From positions 459,435 to 523,434 of the forward strand of contig NZ_LGUE01000001.1 of NCBI RefSeq assembly GCF_001274775.1: a stretch of DNA of 64,000 nt. Direction: 5' to 3'. Position 1 is the first letter of the stretch; every line of letters starts with the position of its first letter. Source of the DNA: Rossellomorea marisflavi. Lineage in GTDB: Bacteria; Bacillota; Bacilli; Bacillales; Bacillaceae_B. Positions 16,582 to 24,546 of the stretch are shown here, piece after piece. Both the position numbers and the translations under genes were made by a program. The notes beneath the pieces were generated by a model. That model was not told where the DNA came from. It did not search any database and saw only the letters and a list, made by a program, of their open reading frames with translations.

Positions 16582-16609
16582 GGCCCCGTCCAATTGGACG
16601 GGGCCTTTC
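16582..16609 (+). terminator. Terminator of the acyl-CoA/ABC cluster
   Basis: Perfect stem GGCCCCGTCC / GGACGGGGCC with a 4-nt loop, followed by TTT. The stem is very GC-rich and the T-tract short. Confidence 0.8.
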
Positions 16610-16710
16610 GAATTGATCAGAGCAAACGAAAAAAATGGGAGAGCGTTGCAGGATTTTCGGATTTTTTGTCGTATATATATCTTCAAGACTACTGAAAGGT
16701 GGTGTGATTC

Positions 16711-17787
16711 ATCATCCACTCTGTCGAAACCTTCTCCGAACGGATGATTTCGGAAGCATTTCGCAGTCATGCAACAGATGTCCATCTTGTTCCCCGAAAG
16801 AATGATTACCTCATTCAATTCAGAAAGCTCGGAACACTCGTCCCCTTCAAGACGATCGACGAAGACCAGGCCGAGCGCCTCATCGCCCATCTGAAGTTCA
16901 TGTCCTCCATGGATATCGCAGAGAAGCGAAAGCCCCAAAGCGGCTCCTACACCCATTTCATCTCACGGGTCCCCCTGGCACTGCGGGTATCCACCCTTCC
17001 GACCACCCATCTCAAAGAAAGCCTCGTCATCCGTATCCTCCCTGAACGCTATCAAATCCCCATCGAGCATATGTCCCTCTATCCGTCATCAGCCAAAAAA
17101 CTCGTCGCCCTGCTCATGCACTCCCACGGTCTTATTCTATTTACCGGACCGACGGGAAGCGGGAAGACGACCACCCTTTACTCCCTTGTCCACCATTGTG
17201 CCGTTTCCCTCAACCGCAACGTCATCACCTTAGAAGATCCTGTTGAGAAGGCGCACGATGAGATGGTCCAGATTCAAGTGAATGAAAAGGCGGGTATCAC
17301 GTATTCAACCGGTCTTAAAGCGATTCTCCGCCATGATCCCGATATCATCATGGTCGGGGAGATACGGGATAAAGAAACCGCAGAAATTGCCGTCAGGGCA
17401 GCCCTCACCGGACATCTCGTCCTCTCATCTGTCCATACGCGGGATGCGAAGGGTGCCATCTACCGGCTCATGGAGCTCGGAATCAAATGGCATGACATCG
17501 AACAGACCCTTTTGGCGGTTTCTGCCCAAAGGCTGCTTCGATTGAAATGCCCGGTATGCGGAAATGATTGCTTCGGGGAATGCCTGGCTGAAGGGAAGAG
17601 GACCAACCGGGCTACGGTTTTCGAGATCCTGACGGGCAAAGAACTGAAGAATGTACTGATGGAAGCAAAGGGTGAAAAGGTCGACCATCGATACCTGACG
17701 CTGAAGCAGCTCATCCGGAAGGGGGTGGCCCTCGGATATGTTCCGGAATCTGAGTATCGGAAATGGATACATGAAGAAAAGGGATGA
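16711..17787 (+). CDS. comGA: ComGA, competence pseudopilus ATPase
   Basis: Traffic ATPase of the PilB/GspE family that powers assembly of the transformation pseudopilus. Walker A GPTGSGKTTT, the Asp box (ITLEDPVEK) and Walker B (DIIMVGEIRDKETA) are present, with a cysteine cluster (CPVCGNDCFGEC) near residue 275. The first canonical start is ATG 16744, which has no binding site and would lose the conserved SVETFSER start. AAAGGTGGTG lies 7-10 nt before two in-frame ATC codons (16711, 16714), and a TGA precedes them in frame. I therefore use ATC 16711, a non-canonical start. ATG 16744 is the conservative alternative. First gene of comG; comGB overlaps it. Confidence 0.83.
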   Translation: MIHSVETFSERMISEAFRSHATDVHLVPRKNDYLIQFRKLGTLVPFKTIDEDQAERLIAHLKFMSSMDIAEKRKPQSGSYTHFISRVPLALRVSTLPTTHLKESLVIRILPERYQIPIEHMSLYPSSAKKLVALLMHSHGLILFTGPTGSGKTTTLYSLVHHCAVSLNRNVITLEDPVEKAHDEMVQIQVNEKAGITYSTGLKAILRHDPDIIMVGEIRDKETAEIAVRAALTGHLVLSSVHTRDAKGAIYRLMELGIKWHDIEQTLLAVSAQRLLRLKCPVCGNDCFGECLAEGKRTNRATVFEILTGKELKNVLMEAKGEKVDHRYLTLKQLIRKGVALGYVPESEYRKWIHEEKG

Positions 17788-18793
17788 GCAGGGAAAGTTC
17801 CTGAAGCGTATGGGTTCCCTCCTAGAGAAGGGATATACATTCAGTGAGGCCGTGGACTTCCTTCTCATACCCGATCATCCTGCTGCCACCGTCTTGAAGA
17901 CCCGAATCCTCCATGCCCTGCAGGAAGGCGTGCAGGTTTCCAAGGTCATCACGAAAGAACTCTCACTCCCCACCCATGTGAGCGCCCAGATCTATTTTGC
18001 TGAGTTCCACGGGCAGATGGGAGCAACCCTCATGGGTGCAGGGGATTACCTCCTGCAGAAGCAGAAAAATCAAGAGAGGCTCAAGCGGGTCATCCAGTAT
18101 CCCTTGATGCTCATCATCATCGCCGGAATGATGATGGTCCTCCTCCGGAATGTGCTTTTTCCGAAATTTGAAACCCTCTACAGCTCCATGGGTTATGAAC
18201 CTTCCACTGGCGTGCAGCTTTTACTCTCGTTCGTAAAAGCCGTCCCCCTCCTGCTCGCGGGAATCCTTGCTGTCCTTCTATCAGCGGGGGTCATTCTTTT
18301 CTTTTTCCGTCACCGGATCTCCCCGGTCACCATTTCCATCCACACGAGCAGGATTCCTTTCCTATCCCGCTTCTTCAAACTTGCCCACACCCACTTCTTT
18401 GCAAGGGAACTCGGGTTTCTACTGAGCAATGGTGTGTCCATCACCGAATCCCTCAGGATCATTGAACAACAAACCTTCCGACCGACCCTTCAATATGTAT
18501 CCGGCGAGCTCATACAGGGCTTGAAGTCGGGTATGTCCCTCCATGAGTGTGCAGGTGCCATCCCTTTTTTTCAGTCGGAGGTCGCCTATATCATCCACCA
18601 CGGTCAATCGAACGGACGGCTGCCGGAAGAATTGCAGCTCTACGGGGATATGTGCTTTGTGGAACTCGAAGAAAGGAGCGGTGCCCTCCTTAAATATATC
18701 CAGCCAGTCATCTTCAGTTTTGTCGGCTTATTCATCATGGCCATTTACTTTTCAATCATGATGCCCCTGTTCCAAATGATGCAGGGAGTATGA
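17771..18793 (+). CDS. comGB: ComGB, competence pseudopilus membrane platform
   Basis: A 340-residue GspF/PilC-type polytopic membrane protein, the inner-membrane platform on which ComGA acts. Three membrane segments are clear (near PLMLIIIAGMMMVLL, PLLLAGILAVLLSAGVILFFF and the C-terminal FVGLFIMAIYFSIMMPLFQMM). The duplicated GspF domain is seen in LLEKGYTFSEAVDFLL and LLSNGVSITESLRIIEQQ. I use ATG 17771 (MKKRDEQ), overlapping comGA by 17 nt. ATG 17738 would add 11 residues. Confidence 0.88.
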   Translation: MKKRDEQGKFLKRMGSLLEKGYTFSEAVDFLLIPDHPAATVLKTRILHALQEGVQVSKVITKELSLPTHVSAQIYFAEFHGQMGATLMGAGDYLLQKQKNQERLKRVIQYPLMLIIIAGMMMVLLRNVLFPKFETLYSSMGYEPSTGVQLLLSFVKAVPLLLAGILAVLLSAGVILFFFRHRISPVTISIHTSRIPFLSRFFKLAHTHFFARELGFLLSNGVSITESLRIIEQQTFRPTLQYVSGELIQGLKSGMSLHECAGAIPFFQSEVAYIIHHGQSNGRLPEELQLYGDMCFVELEERSGALLKYIQPVIFSFVGLFIMAIYFSIMMPLFQMMQGV

Positions 18794-18813
18794 GTTCAGA
18801 AAGGGGAATAAAC

Positions 18814-19134
18814 GTGAAACACCTATTAGAAGATGAAAGAGGGTTCACCCTCATTGAGATGATGATCGTACTCCTGGTCATCTCGGTCCTGTTGTTCATC
18901 GCAATCCCGAATGTGACGAAACAGAGCGGTTCCATCAATGCGAAAGGCTGTGAGGCCTTTGTGAATATGGTGGAAGGACAGGTAGAAGCGTATAAAATGG
19001 ACGGAAATACGGGGCAAGTCACGATCCAGAATCTTGTGACAGAAGGGTACTTGAAGGATGAGTACAAGGCATGTCCCGATGGGAGGGCCATCACGATCAG
19101 TCAGAATGGTGATGTAGAGGTAAGCGATTCGTAG
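18814..19134 (+). CDS. comGC: ComGC, major competence pseudopilin
   Basis: Major type IV-like pseudopilin (106 residues) of the transformation pilus. The prepilin peptidase site is ERG|FTLIEMMIVLL, with Glu five residues after the cut, followed by the N-terminal hydrophobic helix. Two cysteines (KGCEAF and KACPDG) match those forming the ComGC disulfide in B. subtilis. I start at GTG 18814, which has AAAGGGG correctly spaced. ATG 18790, overlapping the comGB stop, is possible and adds 8 residues. ComC and BdbD/C-type proteins for its maturation are outside this window. Confidence 0.9.
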   Translation: MKHLLEDERGFTLIEMMIVLLVISVLLFIAIPNVTKQSGSINAKGCEAFVNMVEGQVEAYKMDGNTGQVTIQNLVTEGYLKDEYKACPDGRAITISQNGDVEVSDS

Positions 19135-19135
19135 G

Positions 19136-19567
19136 ATGCGGGAGGAAAAGGGGTACACCCTTGTGGAGATGCTCCTCGTCCTATTCATGACGGGCGTCCT
19201 GCTGACATGGGTTGTGTTTTCCGTGAGTCCGACGAAGGCTTCAACGGATGAAGAGGTCTTCGTCTCCCAGCTTCAATCCGACCTCGCCTACGTTCAAAGC
19301 TATGCGTTCCGCTACCAGATTCCCGTCCGTCTTACCTTTTATTCCGAGAATGGGTCCTATATCGCGAAAAATGTTCTGAATGAAACGTTATTCAATCGAA
19401 AACTCCAGGAAGGTTTCGAAATCAAATCCAGCACGTTGTACGACATCACGTTCTATCCGAACGGAAATACCAATCGATTCGGCAGCGTCAATTTTGCGCG
19501 TGGCGGGACCAAGTATCAATTGACCTTTCAAATCGGACAGGGGCGTTATTATGTTCAGAAGAAATGA
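19136..19567 (+). CDS. comGD: ComGD, minor competence pseudopilin
   Basis: A 143-residue minor pseudopilin with a short leader MREEKG, cleavage motif G|YTLVEMLLVLF and one hydrophobic helix, then a soluble domain. It starts one base after the comGC stop and its end overlaps comGE by 17 nt. Position and prepilin motif support the name; overall sequence of minor ComG proteins is poorly conserved. Confidence 0.85.
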   Translation: MREEKGYTLVEMLLVLFMTGVLLTWVVFSVSPTKASTDEEVFVSQLQSDLAYVQSYAFRYQIPVRLTFYSENGSYIAKNVLNETLFNRKLQEGFEIKSSTLYDITFYPNGNTNRFGSVNFARGGTKYQLTFQIGQGRYYVQKK

Positions 19568-19868
19568 TGGATTCTCCTTCCCCGAAATGCTCGTGGCATT
19601 CAGCTGTCTGCTGCTGATCACCGGCATCTTCCTTCCCCTATTGATGAACCAGGCCGTCCTGCTCAGGGAGAAGCAGTCCGAGGTGGAAGCGCTGAAGTGG
19701 ATGGAGGAGGGGGTTGAACGTGCCATGGTCACGAAAAAGTATGAAAGGAGCTCGAAATCCTATGGAGGTGTCGACTATACGAGGTATTGGGAAGGAGGAG
19801 CATCATCGATCTGCGTGGAAATGCAGAGGGGTGGTGACGTCAAGAAAGTATGCAGCTCTGTGGAATGA
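19551..19868 (+). CDS. comGE: ComGE, minor competence pseudopilin
   Basis: A 105-residue pseudopilin. A short basic leader MFRRNDG precedes G|FSFPEMLVAFSCLLLITGIFLPLL, with the required Glu. Start and stop overlap comGD and comGF. Identified by order in the comG operon and the prepilin motif. Confidence 0.82.
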   Translation: MFRRNDGFSFPEMLVAFSCLLLITGIFLPLLMNQAVLLREKQSEVEALKWMEEGVERAMVTKKYERSSKSYGGVDYTRYWEGGASSICVEMQRGGDVKKVCSSVE

Positions 19869-20277
19869 GCGTGGATTCACCCTGCTTGAAGCCTTGTTTT
19901 CCTTCTTTATCGTATGTCTGATTTCGTTTTCCATCCCGTTGGTGATCAAGGGCTTCTCCCTCGTCCGGGAGGAAATGCTCCCGCCTCCGTATTACCAATG
20001 GACATTATTCAACGAGAGTGTAAGGCAAGAGACGTGGAAATCCCGAGGGATGACTGTAACGAATTCAGGGTTTTCTTTCATTCTGAATGGAGAGAAGGTC
20101 ACGTATGAAAAATATCAGGATTCCATCAGGAGACGGGTGAATGATAAAGGCCATGAAGTGGTCCTTCAGAAGCTTTCCGGACTCAGTTTCAATGCGATAG
20201 ACGGCGGTGTCAGGATAGAAGGAGTATTCCTTGATGGGAAGAAGCTTGAAGGAGAGTTCTTTTATTATGGGGAATGA
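19834..20277 (+). CDS. comGF: ComGF, minor competence pseudopilin
   Basis: A pseudopilin-like protein of about 147 residues with the motif ERG|FTLLEALFSFFIVCLISFSIPLV. No ATG lies near the leader. Two adjacent GTG codons (19831 and 19834) follow a GCAGAGG site inside comGE and give a 14-residue leader; I use the second. The upstream in-frame ATG at 19714 would create an implausibly long leader. It overlaps comGE by 35 nt and comGG by 11 nt. Confidence 0.8.
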   Translation: MTSRKYAALWNERGFTLLEALFSFFIVCLISFSIPLVIKGFSLVREEMLPPPYYQWTLFNESVRQETWKSRGMTVTNSGFSFILNGEKVTYEKYQDSIRRRVNDKGHEVVLQKLSGLSFNAIDGGVRIEGVFLDGKKLEGEFFYYGE

Positions 20278-20623
20278 GAAAGGATTCATCTTGCCGTTCA
20301 CGCTGTTGTTCTTGTCTGTCATCTTGACCGTGGCCGTCGCTTCGAAAGATCTTTATGTGAGTAAATACCGGTACTTGACCAATATGCAGAACGTGTACGA
20401 ACGAAAAATCAGCTTGTACCAGACCGTCCTTTATGAAATGGAAGCAGGAGGTGGTGTCGATGGACTGCGGAAGGGAAGCTTCGGCACGATGAGCGTGGAC
20501 TATCTGGAGGATTCTGGTGACCTCAAGCAAATGGAAGTGAGATTGAATCAGCCCGGTGAGGTTTTTCTTCCGGTCGTAGTCGTGTATAATAAGGACACAA
20601 AAAAGATAGTGGATTGGAAGTAG
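20267..20623 (+). CDS. comGG: ComGG, minor competence pseudopilin
   Basis: A 118-residue final comG protein. The leader MGNEKG precedes F-ILPFTLLFLSVILTVAVA. As in other ComGG proteins, the Glu at +5 after the processing site is replaced (F-I-L-P-F). AAGGAGAG lies 11 nt before ATG 20267. The soluble part (YRYLTNMQNVYERKISLYQ) is helical. Shikimate kinase follows after 3 nt. Confidence 0.82.
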   Translation: MGNEKGFILPFTLLFLSVILTVAVASKDLYVSKYRYLTNMQNVYERKISLYQTVLYEMEAGGGVDGLRKGSFGTMSVDYLEDSGDLKQMEVRLNQPGEVFLPVVVVYNKDTKKIVDWK

Positions 20624-20626
20624 ATT

Positions 20627-21127
20627 ATGGAATCAATTGTGCTTATCGGATTTATGGGAGTAGGAAAAACGACAATCGGGCATATACTCTCCGAAAAGGT
20701 CGGCCTTCATGTTGTGGACATGGACGAATACATTGTCGAGCAGGAGGGGATGCCTGTCCGCGAGATTTTTGAGCGTTTCGGCGAAGGGCATTTCCGTGAT
20801 CTCGAAACGGGTGTCCTGTCAAAGCTCCTGAAAGAAGCGTGCATCATCACGACGGGAGGAGGGATCGTCGAGAGGAAGGAGAACCGCAAACTGCTTGGAG
20901 AAAGCGGGTGTGTGATCCATCTGTCCGCTCCGTTCGAAAGCCTGTGGGAGCGGCTTGAAGGAGATCCCGACAGACCCCTTGCACAGAATCCCCGTCATGA
21001 AGTGGAGAGTCTGTTCAGTCGTCGCATTCCCCTATATGAGGAAGCGAGGACCCATGAGGTGGACACCGGCGGAAAAGATGAAGAGGCGGTCACACGCGAG
21101 ATCCTCTCCCTCCTCGGCAGGAATTAA
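20627..21127 (+). CDS. aroK: Shikimate kinase
   Basis: A 166-residue shikimate kinase, phosphorylating shikimate at the 3-hydroxyl in aromatic amino acid synthesis. The P-loop GFMGVGKT is at residues 8-15, the shikimate-binding DMDEYIVEQEG follows (about 32-42), GGG at 77-79 is the Walker B-like loop, and the lid arginine lies in DPDRPLAQ. It is only 3 nt from comGG and is probably co-transcribed from within the competence operon. Confidence 0.9.
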   Translation: MESIVLIGFMGVGKTTIGHILSEKVGLHVVDMDEYIVEQEGMPVREIFERFGEGHFRDLETGVLSKLLKEACIITTGGGIVERKENRKLLGESGCVIHLSAPFESLWERLEGDPDRPLAQNPRHEVESLFSRRIPLYEEARTHEVDTGGKDEEAVTREILSLLGRN

Positions 21128-21172
21128 AGCATGGAAACCTGGGCATACTGGATGGGTGAAGGTGGTGGCAGG

Positions 21173-21358
21173 ATGTCTGTAAATGACTACGTCAAATTCT
21201 TGACCCAGACCGTGGTTCAGCATTATAACAAATCACCCCAGGAGCGGAAAACAATCAGGAAGCAGCGCAAGACCCGGAAGGAACCATTCCTGTATCGGTG
21301 GTTCGGCATCATTCCTTATGCGGTCGGGCTGTTTTTCAAAAAAAATAGGAATCAATAA
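21173..21358 (+). CDS. yqzE: YqzE-like small protein
   Basis: A 61-residue protein MSVNDYVKFLTQTVVQHYN..., basic in the middle (KTIRKQRKTRKEP) and ending in a short hydrophobic RWFGIIPYAVGLFFKKNRN segment, perhaps a C-terminal membrane tail. I chose ATG 21173 after an AAGGTGGTGGCAGG site; an upstream ATG at 21131 adds 14 unconserved residues. It matches YqzE by size, start and position downstream of comG. Function unknown. Confidence 0.8.
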   Translation: MSVNDYVKFLTQTVVQHYNKSPQERKTIRKQRKTRKEPFLYRWFGIIPYAVGLFFKKNRNQ

Positions 21359-21359
21359 A

Positions 21360-21659
21360 AAGTGGCTGAGACAACATGTTCTAGTCATAGTAAAACCCGA
21401 ATTCATTTGCTGATGATCAGGCAAAATAATTCGGGTTTTTACTTTGTTTCATGGCCATTACGCTTATACTGTTTCCAGCGGTTGATTGGAGTGCAAGACG
21501 ATGGATCCGGCGGGAAAAGTGGCGCCGGGCAGGCTTGCGAGGCTCACGAGCTAGCCGCGGAAAGCAAAGTCTTGCACGGAAATCATAAGGGTTACTAGGA
21601 ATCAGTCCTACTATTGTTTGTCATTACATGGTCCTTTTTTCGTTTTGACCTAATCTCTT
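21360..21659. repeat. Interspersed ~290-bp element, copy B
   Basis: Second copy, filling the whole gap between convergent yqzE and yqhG. It has left end GTGGCTGAGACAAC, terminator hairpin CCCGAATT..TTGC / GCAA..AATTCGGG with T-run (21390-21440), and conserved core from AGCGGTTGATTGGAGTGCAA (21477) to CTTGCACGGAAATCATAAGG (21590). The terminal inverted repeat is the most decayed of the three. Confidence 0.8.
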
Positions 21660-21665
21660 TATGTG

Positions 21666-22451
21666 TCACTGCTGAAGGTAAAAGATCCCCCCATTGATGA
21701 TTTCGATTTCGATCTTCGGTTCGTATTGATCCTTTAGGGCAGCTTGTTCAAGGAAGTAGGATTCGGGCTTTTCTTCGACCTCTTTATAAAAGTGGTCCAA
21801 CAGCTCCCGGTCTTCCTTCCATGAGGCAAGGGCTGATTCTGCCCATTCCGTCGACTCCCAGCTGATTTCATCCCGCAGTTGCTGTTGGATGCGTCCGATC
21901 CCACTTTTGGGGCGGATGATCGGGGTCAGGGTGAAGCAGAGATCCGGTATCTTCGGCGTCAGCTTGAGGGTGAGGAGTTCATCGTGAAATCCTTCCTTCA
22001 TCATGCCATTGATCAGATTGAGGCCGATGCTCCGGAACGTATCCTTCTTACGATTCGATTGATAGGAGATCTTGACGTTCATACCGAGCCACGGATGAAG
22101 CGGGATTTGTTGCTGGCCGAACCCCGCCCTGTCCTCATAGAGCCGGGTATACCCTGCGAGACTCCGGGTGGAGCGGAAAATCTGGTGCAGTCGGGGTGAA
22201 CCGAAATGGATGACTTCCCCCTGTAGTCCTTCCGGCGCCTTTTCCTGATCGGTGATCAGATTTAGTGCCATGGGATTCGGTTCCCCGCCGGTCTTTTCGA
22301 GATAATGCCAGTAGAATGGGCGATTCATGAGCTCTTTATCCATCTCGATCGTGAGCTGGACGGTCATATAGCCATCACCGCTTGCCTTCAGTTCACATCC
22401 GTTCGCATGAAAATACCGTTCAAGAAATCGATGTATTTCGTGCTGCTGCAT
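21666..22451 (-). CDS. yqhG: YqhG, conserved protein of unknown function
   Basis: A 261-residue protein translationally coupled to the helicase gene upstream (32-nt overlap). It begins MQQHEIHRFLERYFHANGCEL, has a beta-rich middle (TVQLTIEMDKELMNRPFYWHYLE) and ends in a beta stretch IEIEIINGGIFYLQQ. I recognise no catalytic motif. Its constant partnership with the SNF2-type YqhH in Bacillus suggests a joint role, but none is demonstrated here. Confidence 0.82.
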   Translation of the reverse strand: MQQHEIHRFLERYFHANGCELKASGDGYMTVQLTIEMDKELMNRPFYWHYLEKTGGEPNPMALNLITDQEKAPEGLQGEVIHFGSPRLHQIFRSTRSLAGYTRLYEDRAGFGQQQIPLHPWLGMNVKISYQSNRKKDTFRSIGLNLINGMMKEGFHDELLTLKLTPKIPDLCFTLTPIIRPKSGIGRIQQQLRDEISWESTEWAESALASWKEDRELLDHFYKEVEEKPESYFLEQAALKDQYEPKIEIEIINGGIFYLQQ

Positions 22452-24120
22452 CGGCCTTCTCCTCCTTCATCTGTTCTGCAAATTGAATCATGCTCGTCAA
22501 ATTTTCCATTTTGATCTTCATTTCACCCTCGGTTCTTGAGGAGGCGAAGATATCCGTCATATGATCTTCAAACTCTTTGAAATCGAGTCGGGTCAGGATG
22601 TCATCAAGTTCGCCGATCACCCGCTCGAACAGGTTGATTTTTTCATAAAGCAGGGTGAGGATATGCTCTTCGACGGTTCCTTTTGTGGCGAAATTATAGA
22701 TATGAACATCCTCGGTCTGTCCGAGACGGTGGACCCGTCCGATCCGCTGCTCAAGTCTCATGGGATTCCACGGCAGGTCGAAATTGATGACGTGATGACA
22801 GAATTGAAGGTTGATTCCTTCCCCGCCGGCTTCCGTGGCGATGAGAACCTGGGCGTGATTTTGGAACAATTGTCTCATCCAGTCCTTTTTCCCGCGCTTG
22901 AACCCGCCCCGGAAAGGAACCGATGTGATACCATGCTGCTTCAGGAACCATTGAAGATACATCTGGGTTGCCCGGTATTCAGTGAAGATGATCACTTTAT
23001 CGTCGATGGATTGGATCAGCTCCAGGGCTTTCTTTGCCTTGGAGTTGACGGAGACGTTCTCGACCTTTTGCATGAGCGTTCCGATGACTTGCTTGAATCC
23101 CTCTGAAGGATCGTCCTTTTTGGCGAGCATATTCTTTAACGTGAAGTATACGGCTTCCCGGCTGGAGCATGCTTCCCGCTGCAGGGTGAGGAGGGAGAAT
23201 GAGCTCGACGCCGCCCAGTCATCGTAGCGGCCACGCAGAAGATCAAAGCTGTCGTACAGGTCCCTCTCGCCATGTGAAAAGTCGATCAGGACTGTTTTTA
23301 CATGGCGCTTCGTCCATTCGATACCCGTATCATTCCTTCGGTTCCTTATCATCACCTTGTTGATCAAGTTCTTCAGATGGTCGTCATCCTCAAGGGAACG
23401 GTCTCCATTTTTGTACCGGTCTGTAAAACCTGATTCGCTTCCGAGGTGTCCAGGCTTCAGGAGGGAAACAAGATGAAAGATTTCCTCGATCCGATTCTGG
23501 ATGGGAGTTGCTGTCAGAAGAAGGCAGAATTTTTTCTTCAGGTTCTGAACAAATTCATAGTTTTTCGTTTTGTGATTCTTCAGTTTATGAGCTTCATCGA
23601 TGATGACGAGATCATAATCCTGTTCGTAGACCTTTTCACGGTGAGGGCTTCTCTTGGCCGTATCCATGGAAGATACGACAATATCACACTGGTCCCAGAC
23701 GTAACTTTTCCGCTGGGGGACGGCAGGGATGAAGAATTTTGTGTTCAACTCATAGCACCACTGGGATACCAGGGACGCCGGCACGAGGATGAGCACCTTC
23801 TTCACCAGTCCACGGATCATGTATTCCTTGAGGACAAGTCCTGCTTCAATCGTTTTCCCTAGTCCGACCTCATCTGCAAGGATCGCTTTTCCGTTCATGG
23901 TCTCCACCACCTGCCTCGCAGCTTCGAGCTGATGGGGGAGGGGAGTGACATTTGCCAAATGTTTCGGTGCCTGCAGCCCCTCAAAGTTCGGAATTGCGAG
24001 ATGGTGCTCGAATTCGACGGCGAGTTTGTAGAGGTCGAAACTTCCCCATGGCCCGTCATTTGTGATAAGGCTTTCAAGATTTTCTCCCCATCCCTCATCG
24101 AATATGATATCTACATTCAT
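22420..24120 (-). CDS. yqhH: YqhH, SNF2/RapA-like helicase
   Basis: A 566-residue superfamily 2 helicase of the SNF2 group. Motif I is ADEVGLGKTIEAG, motif II DEAH in VIIDEAHKLKNHKTK, motif III LTATPIQN, motif V GGEGINLQFCHHVINFDLPWNP and motif VI QRIGRVHRLGQ. All ATPase motifs look intact. The start is ATG 24120, because AAAAGGAG lies upstream with 10-nt spacing. It is compact compared with RapA (no long C-terminal domain). Likely a DNA- or RNA polymerase-associated translocase. Confidence 0.88.
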   Translation of the reverse strand: MNVDIIFDEGWGENLESLITNDGPWGSFDLYKLAVEFEHHLAIPNFEGLQAPKHLANVTPLPHQLEAARQVVETMNGKAILADEVGLGKTIEAGLVLKEYMIRGLVKKVLILVPASLVSQWCYELNTKFFIPAVPQRKSYVWDQCDIVVSSMDTAKRSPHREKVYEQDYDLVIIDEAHKLKNHKTKNYEFVQNLKKKFCLLLTATPIQNRIEEIFHLVSLLKPGHLGSESGFTDRYKNGDRSLEDDDHLKNLINKVMIRNRRNDTGIEWTKRHVKTVLIDFSHGERDLYDSFDLLRGRYDDWAASSSFSLLTLQREACSSREAVYFTLKNMLAKKDDPSEGFKQVIGTLMQKVENVSVNSKAKKALELIQSIDDKVIIFTEYRATQMYLQWFLKQHGITSVPFRGGFKRGKKDWMRQLFQNHAQVLIATEAGGEGINLQFCHHVINFDLPWNPMRLEQRIGRVHRLGQTEDVHIYNFATKGTVEEHILTLLYEKINLFERVIGELDDILTRLDFKEFEDHMTDIFASSRTEGEMKIKMENLTSMIQFAEQMKEEKADAAARNTSIS

Positions 24121-24296
24121 ATAAAAACAACTCCTTTTTTTCTGCAAAAATTGATTGCCCGGAACAATTGATTAATGGTAGGATGAAAATAGATTTACAA
24201 TCTTACAAAAATGATCTAAATCCGAACATTAGCATCTGCTGCATTTCTTTTATATCTTTAGTATGACCAATTATTGCAAGGAATATTGGCGAATGA

Positions 24297-24504
24297 TGAC
24301 AAGGGGAGAGACTGCAGTCTGCAGCGCCGAAGGAGCAAGCATCAAGATGTGAATCTCTCAGGCAAAAAGACTCTTGTCGGACGCAACTCTGGAGAGCGTC
24401 CCGGATGGGGACCACCAAAGGGGAAAGCCGTATGAATCGGTAAACTTTCAGGTGCCAGGACAGAGAAGCCCACTTATTGAAAAGGGGCTTCTCTGTCCTT
24501 TTTT
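24297..24504 (+). promoter_or_regulatory. Tandem glycine riboswitch with intrinsic terminator
   Basis: Two consecutive glycine aptamers precede gcvT. The first runs from GGGGAGAGACTGC to AATCTCTCAGGCAAAAAGAC and contains GCGCCGAAGGAGCAAGC. The second starts GGACGCAACTCTGGAGAGCG, includes CCACCAAAGGGGAAAGCCG and ends AAACTTTCAGGTGCCAGGAC. The expression platform is a terminator, GGACAGAGAAGCCC / GGGCTTCTCTGTCC plus T6 at 24458-24504, whose left arm overlaps the end of aptamer 2. Glycine binding would disrupt the terminator and switch the operon on. Confidence 0.95.
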
Positions 24505-24546
24505 CATGCAAAAGAATGCAGTGTAACCACTAAAGGGGGAATCGCC

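Noticed and set aside
16621..16700. ComK box upstream of comGA
   Set aside because: A- and T-runs are present but no AAAA-N5-TTTT pair with proper spacing could be found, and TTGCAG to TATATA is 20 bp, too long for a normal promoter.
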